Assembly: GCA_022870745.1 (NCBI GenBank)
Contig: CP085323.1
Coordinates: 124,001 to 188,000, forward strand
Source: Silvibacterium acidisoli
GTDB lineage: Bacteria > Acidobacteriota > Terriglobia > Terriglobales > Acidobacteriaceae
DNA: 64,000 nucleotides
Direction of reading: 5' to 3'
A program made the translations under genes and the position numbers. The stretch's first letter is position 1; each line of letters opens with the position of its first letter. Shown here piece by piece: positions 44,852 through 53,821 of the stretch. A model generated the notes under the pieces. That model had not been told where the DNA came from, ran no database searches, and worked only from the letters and a program-made list of their open reading frames with translations.

Positions 44852-45193
44852 TTATTTGATGGTGGAGAAATACTCAGCCGCATCGCTGCGCAACAGCAGC
44901 CAGATGATTCCGGCCGCAATGATCAGGTGCACAGCCAGTTGATGCCTCCAGTCGGCCAGGCTCACGCCCACATGAAACAATGCCCAGGCGATGGCCAGCC
45001 AGCGAGCCCAGTTGCGACCCAGCAACAGGAAGATGCCGGTCACAATAGCCGTCCATTCAACAATCTCAATGAAAACCGCATCGCGGTCGTGCTCAAGCAA
45101 GGTGTGAAAGTGGTAGGCACTCGCAACCACACCCACAACGACATACAGAATCGCGATCACCATCACGGATATCGGGCATCTTTTGATGTTCAT
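44852..45193 (-). CDS. Small four-helix membrane protein, unknown function
   Basis: The 113-residue protein has about four hydrophobic segments (VMVIAILYVVVGVVASAYHF, EWTAIVTGIFLLLGRNWA, RWLAIAWALFHVGVSL, AVHLIIAAGIIWLLL). The pattern resembles small DoxX-less integral membrane proteins that recur in Acidobacteria, but I cannot assign a family. It is convergent with the PLP-enzyme gene and shares its terminator. Confidence 0.68.
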   Translation of the reverse strand: MNIKRCPISVMVIAILYVVVGVVASAYHFHTLLEHDRDAVFIEIVEWTAIVTGIFLLLGRNWARWLAIAWALFHVGVSLADWRHQLAVHLIIAAGIIWLLLRSDAAEYFSTIK

Positions 45194-45322
45194 TCGCGTG
45201 CATCGCTCTTTATCGCGCCCTCACATTATTCCTCTGGAAACGGTTCGATGGCCACAAACTACTGGCGATAGTTGGAACGCAGCGGATAGAATCGTTCTGT
45301 TCCAACTCCCCCACCCACATTT

Positions 45323-48300
45323 ATGTCATTTCTTCCTCGGTCTTTTAAGACACGTGCTCTTCGTGTGCTTGGGCTCCTGTTCGTGCTCCAGCTTGCCTTC
45401 ACCGCTGCCTTCCCTCAGTCCCAGCCGGTCTTTCCAGTAACTCCTATTCATTCCCTCACAGCGATTCCGTTCGGAGTCACGACCGGCGATTTCAATGGTG
45501 ATGGCTTGGAAGATGTCGTATATGCCGATAACGAGTCCTCCGTACCAACCCTCCATGTGCTTCTCAGCGGTGAGCATCTGATAGGCAGCACGCCGATCGA
45601 TACCATAATTCCGGCAACGTGCCCTGTCATTCCAAATGCGTCAAGCCTGAATTATCTACCGCTCCTCGCCATTCCCGCCGATCTGAACCAGGACAAGAAA
45701 CTCGATCTCATCCTGAACTGCGGAGGAACCATCGGAGTCATCTTGGGAAACGGGGATGGAACCTTTCAACCGGTCACTACCTATACGAAGCAGGGACTGG
45801 CCTCGGCAGTTACTGACCTGAATGGAGACGGCTATCCGGATGTCATTCTCTACACGGAAATGTATGTACCGGATCATGCTTATGAAGAGACCGTAGTCAG
45901 CGTCATGCTTAACCGGGGCATAAACGGCCCGGGCAAACTCGTGAACGCCGGAACCTATGCCACCGACGACGTCATCGGCGGTTATAACCCACCGTTTCTC
46001 CTGGCCGGTGACTTCAACGGAGATGGCAAACAGGATCTCTTTGTCTCGGCTTTTCAGAGCTCCGGAAACGCAATGCCAAGCGGAATGTCAGTGCTGTACG
46101 GCAACGGCGACGGAACGATGCAAAGCGCGATAGACGTCCCACTGGGCACCGCGAACGACTATGTACTCGGGCAGTCGGCTTCGGGAGATTTCAATCATGA
46201 TGGGATCGCGGACGTAGCGTATCTAGCCGGAAATAATCCGACAGGAGTACAAATTCTATTCGGCCAGACGAACGGCACGTTCAAGGCCGGTTCTTTCATT
46301 CCTCTTTCCCTGTATACGATCTATAACGCCCCCAGCATCACAGCTGTAAGCACAGGATCCAACGGCCTGTACGACTTGATTGTGAGCGCAGCTGCAACGA
46401 GTGTTCTCACTGGCGATAAGGATGGGAATTTCTCTTTGGGCAGCACATACGCTGCGGGGGATGCCGCCTTCCCTCTCTCGATGGCAGACGGCGAATTAGA
46501 TCTACTCGTCTACTCTCTGCAGCGAGGATATATCTCCCTCTCCGAAGCGGCGACCTATGCACAGCTTACCCTGCTCCGGGGAAACGGAAACAACACTTAT
46601 CAGGGCGTCGTCACGGTACCTACGGGGGATAACCTGGCGCTTCCCGTCGATCTGAATCACGATGGACTGACCGACCTGGTCTACAAGGATCCATTCGGTA
46701 ACTTTGTCGCCTCTTTGGGACGAGGAGATCAAACTTTTTTTCCAGCCACCACGCTCCCAGCCGTGACCGCCAACGAGGCCAGCACACAGTATTCGTATCC
46801 GATCGTAAGCGGGGATTTTGACAATGATGGAAGCATCGACATTGTTGACTTCACGAGTGGAGGGGCAGGCTATCCGGCCTCAGATGCCCATCTTCTATTT
46901 CTGAAGGGAAGCAAGTATGGCGTTATCCAGAAGGCAACCACTACTGTAGACGCTGGCGCCTATGGTTTTCAGTCCGCTGTCGCAGGAGACGTTGATGGAG
47001 ACGGCAATCTCGACGTGGTTGCGTCCTATCGCGATCTCTATGACGACGTCATGGGCATCGTTCTCATTCCTGGAAAAGGCAATGGGACCTTCGCATCGCC
47101 TGTGTCTTTATTGAAAAGCAAAGTTGTGGACATAGATCCCACGATCGACAACCCCCTTCTCCTCGTCGATCTCAATGGCGACAAGAAACCTGATCTGCTA
47201 TGGGGCAATCTTGTATACCTGGGCCATGGGGATGGGACCTTTGAGCAGCTCTCCACCACCTTACCCGGCAACGCGGCTCTGGTGCAGGATCTGAATGGAG
47301 ATTCAAAACCCGATCTGGTCACGCTTGAAGGAATCTATGCGGGAAAGGGCGATGGAACATTCGGAACTACACCCTTTTACAGCTTTTCGCTTCCCAACAC
47401 GCGATTCATAGATGCCACTGCGGGCGACGTCAATGGGGATGGATATCCAGATCTGGTTATCAAATATTCCGATCCATCTCACAACATTGCGCTCCGGGTG
47501 CTGGCTGGCGACGGCAAGGGTAATTTCGAAGTCGACGACCACAGTTATTTTGCCGGCGCTTCCACTGGACCGTTCTACCCTTATCCACGTTCTTCAGCGC
47601 TTGCTCGTATCAATAATCAAGCCCCCGCAACTTCAGATGGGAAACTGGATTTTGTCACACTAAGCAGCGGCGGAGCCACAATACTGCTCAACCAGGGAAA
47701 TCCTGCTCCAACGGCCCCCTCCCTGCTACCGACAAACACTACCATCACCGCATCAGCAGCCACGGTAAATCAAGGCCAATCCTTGACATTCACAGCGCAG
47801 GTCGGCGGCCTCAATCCTACAGGCACTGTGACCTTCACAGCAGCTGGGGTCGCTCTGGGAACAGCCGAACTGACCAGCAGCGGCGCGTCCATTTCTGCCA
47901 GCCTGACAACGGCGGGAGCAGTCCCGGTGACAGCCACTTATTCCGGGGACTCATTGAACGCATCGAGCAGCGCATCGATAACCGTTAACGTCGTCGCTCC
48001 GGACTTCAGCTTCACTGCCACACCCATCAGCGGATCGGTTTCCCCAGGCCAATCCGCTACCAGCACCTTAACTTTTGCTTCGGTAGGTGGATTCAGCGGA
48101 GCAGTCAACCTGTCATGCACAAACCTCGGCTCCGAGACATCCTGTGCGTTCGCTCCACAGTCGGTAAACCTGGCGCCAAGCGGAAACGCCACCGCCACGG
48201 TCACTATTCAAACTACTGCGGCAACCACCGCCGCTCTACCTCAGGCCTCAGACCGGCTTTCAACGATCGCATGGGCAGCGCTGATTTTCCTGATGCTTTC

Positions 48301-48532
48301 ACCCAGGCGTATCCGTAACTCTTACCGAAGCTTCGGACTACTCCTGGCAATCGCAGGAACGGCGGTCCTGCTCACACTATCGGCATGCGGAGGCGGCGGC
48401 GGCGGCAAATCTGGAGGGTCAGGCGGTGGAAACCCGGGAACACCAGCGGGCGCACAAAACATAACCATCGTGGCAACTGCCGCTGGAGGAGCCGTTACTC
48501 ACAGCAGCACATTTACCCTGACGGTTCAGTAG
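45323..48532 (+). CDS. Large secreted FG-GAP/VCBS repeat protein with Ig-like domains and C-terminal membrane segment
   Basis: The 1069-residue protein has a signal peptide (LRVLGLLFVLQLAFTAAFPQ). At least ten FG-GAP repeats with calcium-binding DxNxDGxxD loops follow (for example TGDFNGDGLED, ADLNQDKKLD, AGDVDGDGNLD, QDLNGDSKPD), expected to form a beta-propeller. Two Ig-like regions (about 800-880 and 890-970) come next. The C-terminus has a hydrophobic helix, RRIRNSYRS, a second hydrophobic helix ending LSACGGGGGG, and a 45-residue tail ending in FTLTVQ. It is probably a surface adhesin or binding protein. The tail may be a sorting or anchoring signal. Confidence 0.85.
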   Translation: MSFLPRSFKTRALRVLGLLFVLQLAFTAAFPQSQPVFPVTPIHSLTAIPFGVTTGDFNGDGLEDVVYADNESSVPTLHVLLSGEHLIGSTPIDTIIPATCPVIPNASSLNYLPLLAIPADLNQDKKLDLILNCGGTIGVILGNGDGTFQPVTTYTKQGLASAVTDLNGDGYPDVILYTEMYVPDHAYEETVVSVMLNRGINGPGKLVNAGTYATDDVIGGYNPPFLLAGDFNGDGKQDLFVSAFQSSGNAMPSGMSVLYGNGDGTMQSAIDVPLGTANDYVLGQSASGDFNHDGIADVAYLAGNNPTGVQILFGQTNGTFKAGSFIPLSLYTIYNAPSITAVSTGSNGLYDLIVSAAATSVLTGDKDGNFSLGSTYAAGDAAFPLSMADGELDLLVYSLQRGYISLSEAATYAQLTLLRGNGNNTYQGVVTVPTGDNLALPVDLNHDGLTDLVYKDPFGNFVASLGRGDQTFFPATTLPAVTANEASTQYSYPIVSGDFDNDGSIDIVDFTSGGAGYPASDAHLLFLKGSKYGVIQKATTTVDAGAYGFQSAVAGDVDGDGNLDVVASYRDLYDDVMGIVLIPGKGNGTFASPVSLLKSKVVDIDPTIDNPLLLVDLNGDKKPDLLWGNLVYLGHGDGTFEQLSTTLPGNAALVQDLNGDSKPDLVTLEGIYAGKGDGTFGTTPFYSFSLPNTRFIDATAGDVNGDGYPDLVIKYSDPSHNIALRVLAGDGKGNFEVDDHSYFAGASTGPFYPYPRSSALARINNQAPATSDGKLDFVTLSSGGATILLNQGNPAPTAPSLLPTNTTITASAATVNQGQSLTFTAQVGGLNPTGTVTFTAAGVALGTAELTSSGASISASLTTAGAVPVTATYSGDSLNASSSASITVNVVAPDFSFTATPISGSVSPGQSATSTLTFASVGGFSGAVNLSCTNLGSETSCAFAPQSVNLAPSGNATATVTIQTTAATTAALPQASDRLSTIAWAALIFLMLSPRRIRNSYRSFGLLLAIAGTAVLLTLSACGGGGGGKSGGSGGGNPGTPAGAQNITIVATAAGGAVTHSSTFTLTVQ

Positions 48533-48545
48533 CCACCCCAAGGTG

Positions 48546-48579
48546 AACGCCGCAGAGGATCCGATTCACTTGCGGCGTT
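48546..48579. terminator. Inverted repeat between convergent FG-GAP and rhamnosidase genes
   Basis: AACGCCGCA (48546-48554) pairs with TGCGGCGTT (48571-48579) across a 16-base loop. There is no proper T-run, so termination is possible but weak. Confidence 0.45.
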
Positions 48580-48588
48580 TACCAGACC

Positions 48589-50961
48589 TCAATCCTTCGG
48601 CACATCCATCGCGTTTGCGCCCGCATGCAGGGGATAGCTCTTCCCTTTCCACTCGAATGTTCCGGTGAGCGCGGCGGGAAGGTTTACCTGGGCGTGCACT
48701 GAAGTTCCGCGCACGCTGTAGTCCACGGCGATCTCACCGCGGGGCGAAGGATAGCTGGCTTTCAGTTGCTTGAGAGAACCCAGTGCCGGAGCGATCTTTA
48801 CCTGCGCAAAATTCGGAGCAGCAGGCCTAATGCCGGCGATGGTCGTTAGCAGATCGATGTTCGGGTGCGCCGTCCAGGCGTGTGAATCGGAGCGCGTGGG
48901 CTCCGGCTCTTCGGCCCATGTCGACAGCCCCAGTGACAGCATCGTCCTCCACGGAGCGAGTGTCTCGTTGTAGCGGTCGCCCAGCCCCGCATGCACGAGG
49001 CCGCGCGTCAGGTAGAAGCGGAAGTAGTTCGACGCCACCGAAAACTCCTTCGGCAGCGGGCTATCCGTATGGAACCCTGCATCGGTCGCGGAGAAGATTC
49101 GCGTCATCACTGCCGCCTGCTGCGCTTTCGGTATCACGTCGAGCCACACCGCCAGGGCATTGGCCTGCTGGCTGAAGTGGTTCTTCTCTGTGGTATCCGC
49201 CAGCAGTTCGTCCTGCTGCGACCAGTAACGGTCATAGATCGTCTTGCGAAGCCGTGCGGCCTCATCCGCGTCTTCACGGCCGAGGTTTGCGTCCCCGAGA
49301 ACATCTTCCATCTCTGCCGCGTTATTCAATGCTTCGAGATAAAAGAGACCGCCTGCCGCGCTCACTCCATTCGCATCCGCAGGCGAGTTCCCTCCAGGAA
49401 ATCCCGCCGCCCAATCCACGAAAGGCCACCAGTCGGGCAATGCAGGCAATCCATCCTTGTTCAGGCGTGCGCGAAAATAACTCAGCTCACTCCGCACAGC
49501 GGGCAGCTGCTCACGCACGAACTGAGGATCGTTGCGGTAGTACCAGTAGTCGTGCACGATACCAACCCATATCAGCGAGAAATTCTGGATCATTTGCAGA
49601 AGCCTGGACGGATACCGGCTCTGCGTGATCCCCTCCGGCTGCATGGAATCGCGGAAGGCGAGGATGGCCTGTCGAGCCAGCCGGTCATCGCCCGTGTTGG
49701 TGTAGGAAATCAGCGTCTGGATGCGCGTGTCACCGATGTACTGCAGCCGCTCCCAGTAAGGCGTATCCATGTAGGCATCGTGTGCGCAAAGCCGGGCCGT
49801 GCGCCATCCGACCTCCCAGATCTTCGAGAGCGAGTCGTCATCACTCGAAAATGTCGCGCGATGCTCGAAGGGGTACGCGGTGAAATTTACCGTGAGCGAC
49901 TCCAGCTTCAAGGGAGTCGCCGCGGTGGTTACATCCATCTGCAGATAGCGCCACGTTCTCCAGTCAAGGGGCGTGAAGGCGCGATGAGCTCCACCGTCAG
50001 GCAGCAGTTCATCGGATACCCCTACCTCGTGTTTGCCTTCGATCTGGTTGCGATTGCCCTTGTTGCCGTGGTCATCGATCAACGCCTCGGCGTAGCGCAT
50101 CGCGATATCAGCCCCCTTGCCGTCGGAAACCGTCAGCGTGGGATACGCCGTTGTGAGCGTGCCACGATCAATCAGCAAGGTTGCATGACTGTTTGCCGGG
50201 ATCACGATCGCGTGCGAAGGAAAGCGCTCGGCGTCTTCAACGCCAGAGCTACGGACGACACGGCCTGCATAGGTCTCGCTGAACTCCATCGGGGGCAAAG
50301 TATCGGGAACGAGTAGCCAGTTGGTGCCAGGGTTTTCACCGCGTGTCACTCCCCTGCCCAGCGAGGCTGCCGGTTTCCAATCCCCCTGCGGGCTGTCGCT
50401 GCTCCAGTCCCAAGTGGACTTCGCGGCATCGATCCGTTCGCCCGAAGATGCCACGTAGTAGAAGTACTTCAAATCATCCGGCTTCGGAGAAAACCCATAC
50501 CCCTGCTCCACAATCGCCTGCCAGGTTTTGTTGGTGGCGATCGCCGCCTCGGCCTGCGATTCGGGCTCCAGGAGAAATCCAAGTCGCCAGGTAATCTGCC
50601 GTATCGGAGCAATCTCTCCCAGGTTCCACACGGTGGCCGCGACTACGTTACGTCCGGCGTGGAGGGCAGGTGCGAGGTCGTAGGTCTCATAGCGCCAATG
50701 CTGCATATCGCCAACGCTTGGGCCGTCACCGATGCGCCTGCCGTTCACCATCAGCACAAAGTGATTATCGGCCGATACATGAACCATATAGTGTGCAGGC
50801 ACAGCGTCGAGCGTGATCTCCTTGCGGAAATGCACCACGGCAGGCTCATACGAAGGAGCATCCGCCGCGGTGATCCAATCGGCAGTAAAGCGGTGCGGCG
50901 CGGTTTGCGCGGAAGTAACGGCGGCAGAAATACAGAGCAGAAAGCAGGCTATCGGACGCAT
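48589..50961 (-). CDS. Alpha-L-rhamnosidase-like glycosidase (GH78)
   Basis: The 790-residue protein has a signal peptide (IACFLLCISAAVTSAQ) and a lectin-like beta-sandwich with the GH78 opening (AHYMVHVSADNHFVLMVNGR, YDLAPALHAGRNVVAA). The (alpha/alpha)6 catalytic barrel carries the conserved segments DTPYWERLQYIGDTRIQ and YPSRLLQMIQNFSLIW, and DWWPFVDW. A C-terminal beta domain ends it (GEIAVDYSVRGTSVHAQVNL). It should release rhamnose from plant or bacterial glycans outside the cytoplasm. The alpha-galactosidase further right adds to a plant-polysaccharide theme. Confidence 0.9.
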   Translation of the reverse strand: MRPIACFLLCISAAVTSAQTAPHRFTADWITAADAPSYEPAVVHFRKEITLDAVPAHYMVHVSADNHFVLMVNGRRIGDGPSVGDMQHWRYETYDLAPALHAGRNVVAATVWNLGEIAPIRQITWRLGFLLEPESQAEAAIATNKTWQAIVEQGYGFSPKPDDLKYFYYVASSGERIDAAKSTWDWSSDSPQGDWKPAASLGRGVTRGENPGTNWLLVPDTLPPMEFSETYAGRVVRSSGVEDAERFPSHAIVIPANSHATLLIDRGTLTTAYPTLTVSDGKGADIAMRYAEALIDDHGNKGNRNQIEGKHEVGVSDELLPDGGAHRAFTPLDWRTWRYLQMDVTTAATPLKLESLTVNFTAYPFEHRATFSSDDDSLSKIWEVGWRTARLCAHDAYMDTPYWERLQYIGDTRIQTLISYTNTGDDRLARQAILAFRDSMQPEGITQSRYPSRLLQMIQNFSLIWVGIVHDYWYYRNDPQFVREQLPAVRSELSYFRARLNKDGLPALPDWWPFVDWAAGFPGGNSPADANGVSAAGGLFYLEALNNAAEMEDVLGDANLGREDADEAARLRKTIYDRYWSQQDELLADTTEKNHFSQQANALAVWLDVIPKAQQAAVMTRIFSATDAGFHTDSPLPKEFSVASNYFRFYLTRGLVHAGLGDRYNETLAPWRTMLSLGLSTWAEEPEPTRSDSHAWTAHPNIDLLTTIAGIRPAAPNFAQVKIAPALGSLKQLKASYPSPRGEIAVDYSVRGTSVHAQVNLPAALTGTFEWKGKSYPLHAGANAMDVPKD

Positions 50962-51039
50962 CCCGATGATTGAAGTTCAACGAGGAAACATTGTCAATGA
51001 AGAAACGAGCTGCCTGCTGACACCGCGCATTTGGCCCCG

Positions 51040-52425
51040 CTATTGCAGCAACTCGCCATACTCCGCACTGGAAAGGTTGTGTTTCTCCATGCGGTAGATC
51101 AGCGTGCGGCGGCTGATATCGAGGAACTTGGCCGCCTGCGTCTGATTGCCGCCAAAACGTTCCAGCGCACGATGGATCAGGTCACGCTCCACGGCCTCCA
51201 GACTGATTCCTTCGTCGGGAAGATCCGGCCAGCGAAGCCCCTGGTCCGATGGTGCACCCATCACTTCCTCTGGCAGATCCTCAACGCCAATCACGTTGGA
51301 CGGCGCAAGCACCACCAGCCTCTCCAGCATGTTTTCGAGCTGCCGCACATTTCCCGGCCACCGATAGTGGATCAGGCGCTGTAAAGCCTGCGGCGCGAGG
51401 CGGATCTCCTGCGTGCCATGGCGCTTTCTTGTTCGCTCCAGAAGAAATTCGATCAGCTCGGGGATATCCTCTTTACGCTCGCGGAGGGGCGGCAGCCGCA
51501 AAGGAACGACCGCCAGCCGGTAGTAAAGATCTTCGCGAAATGCACGGTCTTCCACCATGGCCTGCAGGTTGCGATGGCTGGCGGCGATTACACGCACATC
51601 CACCTGCACCGGAACCGAAGCTCCCAGCTTTGCCAGCTCGCCTTCCTGCAGCACGCGCAACAGCTTTACCTGAGCGTCGAGCGGAAGCTCTCCGATCTCA
51701 TCGAGGAAAAGTGTGCCGCCGTTAGCAGATTCTATGCGGCCCTGCTTGCTGACGAGCGCCCCGGTAAACGCACCGCGCATATAGCCGAAGAGTTCGGACT
51801 CCACCAACTCCCTGGGAATCGCCCCGCAGTTGATGGCAATAAAAGGGCGGCTGCTGCGCCGGCTGTTGTGATGAATCGCGCGGGCGACCAGCTCCTTACC
51901 TGTTCCTGTCTCACCGTCGATCAATACGGTAGCATCGGTCTTTGAAACACGCGCTGCCTGGTCAAGAACCCGAAGCAAGCCCTTCGAGCGCCCGACAATG
52001 CCCTCGAAGCCGTAGCGGTCGTCGAGCGCAGAGCGCAGCGTACGAACCTCTTCGATAAGATCCTGCCGCTCTATTGCACGCTTTACCACCAGCAGCAGGC
52101 CATCGAAGTCGAGCGGCTTTGTCACATAGTCATACGCGCCGAGCTTCATCGCCTCGACGGCAGTTTCAACCGTCCCGAAGGCCGTGACAACGATCACGGT
52201 AGCCGGCATTGCAGCCTCCGTGATGCGCTTTAGAAGCTCAAGGCCACTGGTCGGCATTCGCAGATCGGTAATAACGAGATGCGGCTCTGCACCGTTAAGC
52301 ACCTTCCACGCCTCATCGCCGTCAGCCGCCAGTGAAACGGAATAACCAGCTTCTTCGAGCTGCATCTTCATCACGCGCCGAAGACTGCTGTCGTCATCCA
52401 CCACGAGAATGTGCTTTTGCTTCAC
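51040..52425 (-). CDS. NtrC-family sigma-54-dependent response regulator
   Basis: The 461-residue protein has a receiver domain (ILVVDDDSS; phospho-acceptor D54 in VITDLRMP). An AAA+ domain follows with Walker A GETGTGKE, the sigma-54 contact GAFTGA, and GGTLFLDEIGELPL. A Fis-type HTH lies at the C-terminus (NQTQAAKFLDISRRTLIYRM). It activates sigma-54 promoters when phosphorylated. The start is a GTG at 52425 overlapping the kinase stop (GTGA), so the pair is co-translated. The probable target is the divergent czcCBA operon, which has a sigma-54 type promoter. Confidence 0.95.
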   Translation of the reverse strand: MKQKHILVVDDDSSLRRVMKMQLEEAGYSVSLAADGDEAWKVLNGAEPHLVITDLRMPTSGLELLKRITEAAMPATVIVVTAFGTVETAVEAMKLGAYDYVTKPLDFDGLLLVVKRAIERQDLIEEVRTLRSALDDRYGFEGIVGRSKGLLRVLDQAARVSKTDATVLIDGETGTGKELVARAIHHNSRRSSRPFIAINCGAIPRELVESELFGYMRGAFTGALVSKQGRIESANGGTLFLDEIGELPLDAQVKLLRVLQEGELAKLGASVPVQVDVRVIAASHRNLQAMVEDRAFREDLYYRLAVVPLRLPPLRERKEDIPELIEFLLERTRKRHGTQEIRLAPQALQRLIHYRWPGNVRQLENMLERLVVLAPSNVIGVEDLPEEVMGAPSDQGLRWPDLPDEGISLEAVERDLIHRALERFGGNQTQAAKFLDISRRTLIYRMEKHNLSSAEYGELLQ

Positions 52426-53570
52426 TGTGGCAACCTATCGCCTTCTGCCGCCAGGGGCACTTCGATACGAAAGACCGTGCCGCGGGGTTCATTCGGATGG
52501 CAGGTCAGCGACCCTCCATGCTGCATCGTTATCTGGGCGGCAATCGCGAGGCCTAGACCTGTCCCATTTTCCTTCGTGGTAAAAAACGGCTCAAAGATGT
52601 GTGCCATATCCTCGGGATCGATCCCCTTGCCCTGATCGCAAACGTCGATGCAAAGCCATCCCCGTCGCGCCGAACTTCTCAACAGCACCGGCACCTCTGA
52701 CTCGCTCGCCTGCATTGCATTCAGAATCAGGTTCAGGAGTAGTTGCTTGATCTGTTCCGCATCACAGAATATCTCGCGCGGCGTTGGCTCTACTTCAACC
52801 ATAAGAGGATTTCTCTCGCTATAAGAGGCATGCTCCGCCAGACTCGCGACGGACTGAATCAGCTCCGACGATTCGATGCTCTGCATACGGGGCAGACGCG
52901 GCCGGGCGAACTCCAGAAAATTGGTGAGCAGCTTGTTGAGCCGCTGCGACTCCTTGGTCAAAATCGTAAGGCATTCAGAGCGGCTCTCCAGCGAAGCCTG
53001 GCCGCGCGCAAGGATACCTGCCGCGCCGCTGATGCTGGCAAGAGGATTACGAATCTCATGAGCGAGGCTTGCCGAAAGCTGCCCGGCTGCTGTAAGCCGC
53101 TCGGTCTTCTTCAGCTGTTCGATGTTCTGCTGCAACTCGTTATACACGCGCTCCAGCTCAATCTTTGTCGCCTCCACCCTTACGCGCTGGAGGCGTTCGC
53201 GGTCTGACAATACACCCGCGATGATGCCAGCTGCACCAAATGTGCTGAGCTCCACCACCTGGTCCTGCGCATCGAGCGGTACACGGTACCAGTGGCGAAC
53301 GATCGATGGGGTCTGCAGCACAACCGCAAGCAGGATCGTCTTCAGCGCTCCACGCCAGCCAAAAAACATACCCGCAAGCAGGAAAGGCAGGATGTTGAGG
53401 TGATGCAGGATGTTGTGGAGCACCACTTCATGAGGAGGCGCGATCCATGTGAAAACCGCGAGCGTTACGACCAGGAAGACAATCAGCACGGCCTTTCCCC
53501 GTGATGATCGCAGACTTGACGGAACGAGCGGCATATCTCCATTCTTCCACGCCTCCGCCTCCTGATGCAT
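52422..53570 (-). CDS. Membrane sensor histidine kinase, partner of the NtrC-type regulator
   Basis: About 382 residues from an ATG at 53570 with AGGA five bases upstream (the frame is open to 53639, and another ATG at 53534 is possible). Three to four membrane helices with short loops occupy residues 25-125. A coiled linker follows, then the HisKA box LAHEIRNPLASISGA and an ATPase domain with LLNLILNAMQA (N box), DQGKGIDP (G1) and GTGLGLAIAAQI (G2). There is no large sensing domain, so the signal may be sensed in or near the membrane. It likely senses metal or envelope stress and phosphorylates the regulator encoded next. Confidence 0.9.
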   Translation of the reverse strand: MHQEAEAWKNGDMPLVPSSLRSSRGKAVLIVFLVVTLAVFTWIAPPHEVVLHNILHHLNILPFLLAGMFFGWRGALKTILLAVVLQTPSIVRHWYRVPLDAQDQVVELSTFGAAGIIAGVLSDRERLQRVRVEATKIELERVYNELQQNIEQLKKTERLTAAGQLSASLAHEIRNPLASISGAAGILARGQASLESRSECLTILTKESQRLNKLLTNFLEFARPRLPRMQSIESSELIQSVASLAEHASYSERNPLMVEVEPTPREIFCDAEQIKQLLLNLILNAMQASESEVPVLLRSSARRGWLCIDVCDQGKGIDPEDMAHIFEPFFTTKENGTGLGLAIAAQITMQHGGSLTCHPNEPRGTVFRIEVPLAAEGDRLPQ

Positions 53571-53821
53571 GGGAATCCTGAAAGGCCGTGCGATACCGAT
53601 GCCGCGCGAATGGGTGATCGATAGATCCATTGCAGCCATCGGAGCAATTCAGCCACCAATCAAAGAGGCCGGTATCGCACAGATTTCCCGGCACGCGGCC
53701 CTGGAAGTGCCGCATATGAAGCAGCAGGTGTCCCATCTGGTACAGTTGCGCCTCTGCACTGGCTCGAAACCCCGCAAAATCGACACAAACAGTTTGGCGC
53801 GTGAATTGCCTTAAGCAGTGT
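53571..53821. promoter_or_regulatory. Divergent control region of the two-component system and czcCBA
   Basis: This gap of about 250 bases separates the kinase and efflux operon. It holds the candidate regulator site TGTCCCATCTGGTACA (53729-53744; arms TGTnCCA and TGGnACA) and a sigma-54 type promoter near 53795. An ORF-like stretch inside it has no recognisable fold. Confidence 0.55.
53795..53809 (+). promoter_or_regulatory. Sigma-54 (-24/-12) type promoter of the efflux operon
   Basis: TGGCGCGTGAATTGC keeps the essential GG and GC with exactly ten bases between them and matches the consensus TGGCACG-N4-TTGC at all but one fixed position. It predicts a start of transcription at about 53821, one base before the GTG proposed for the first gene. 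Confidence 0.6.
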
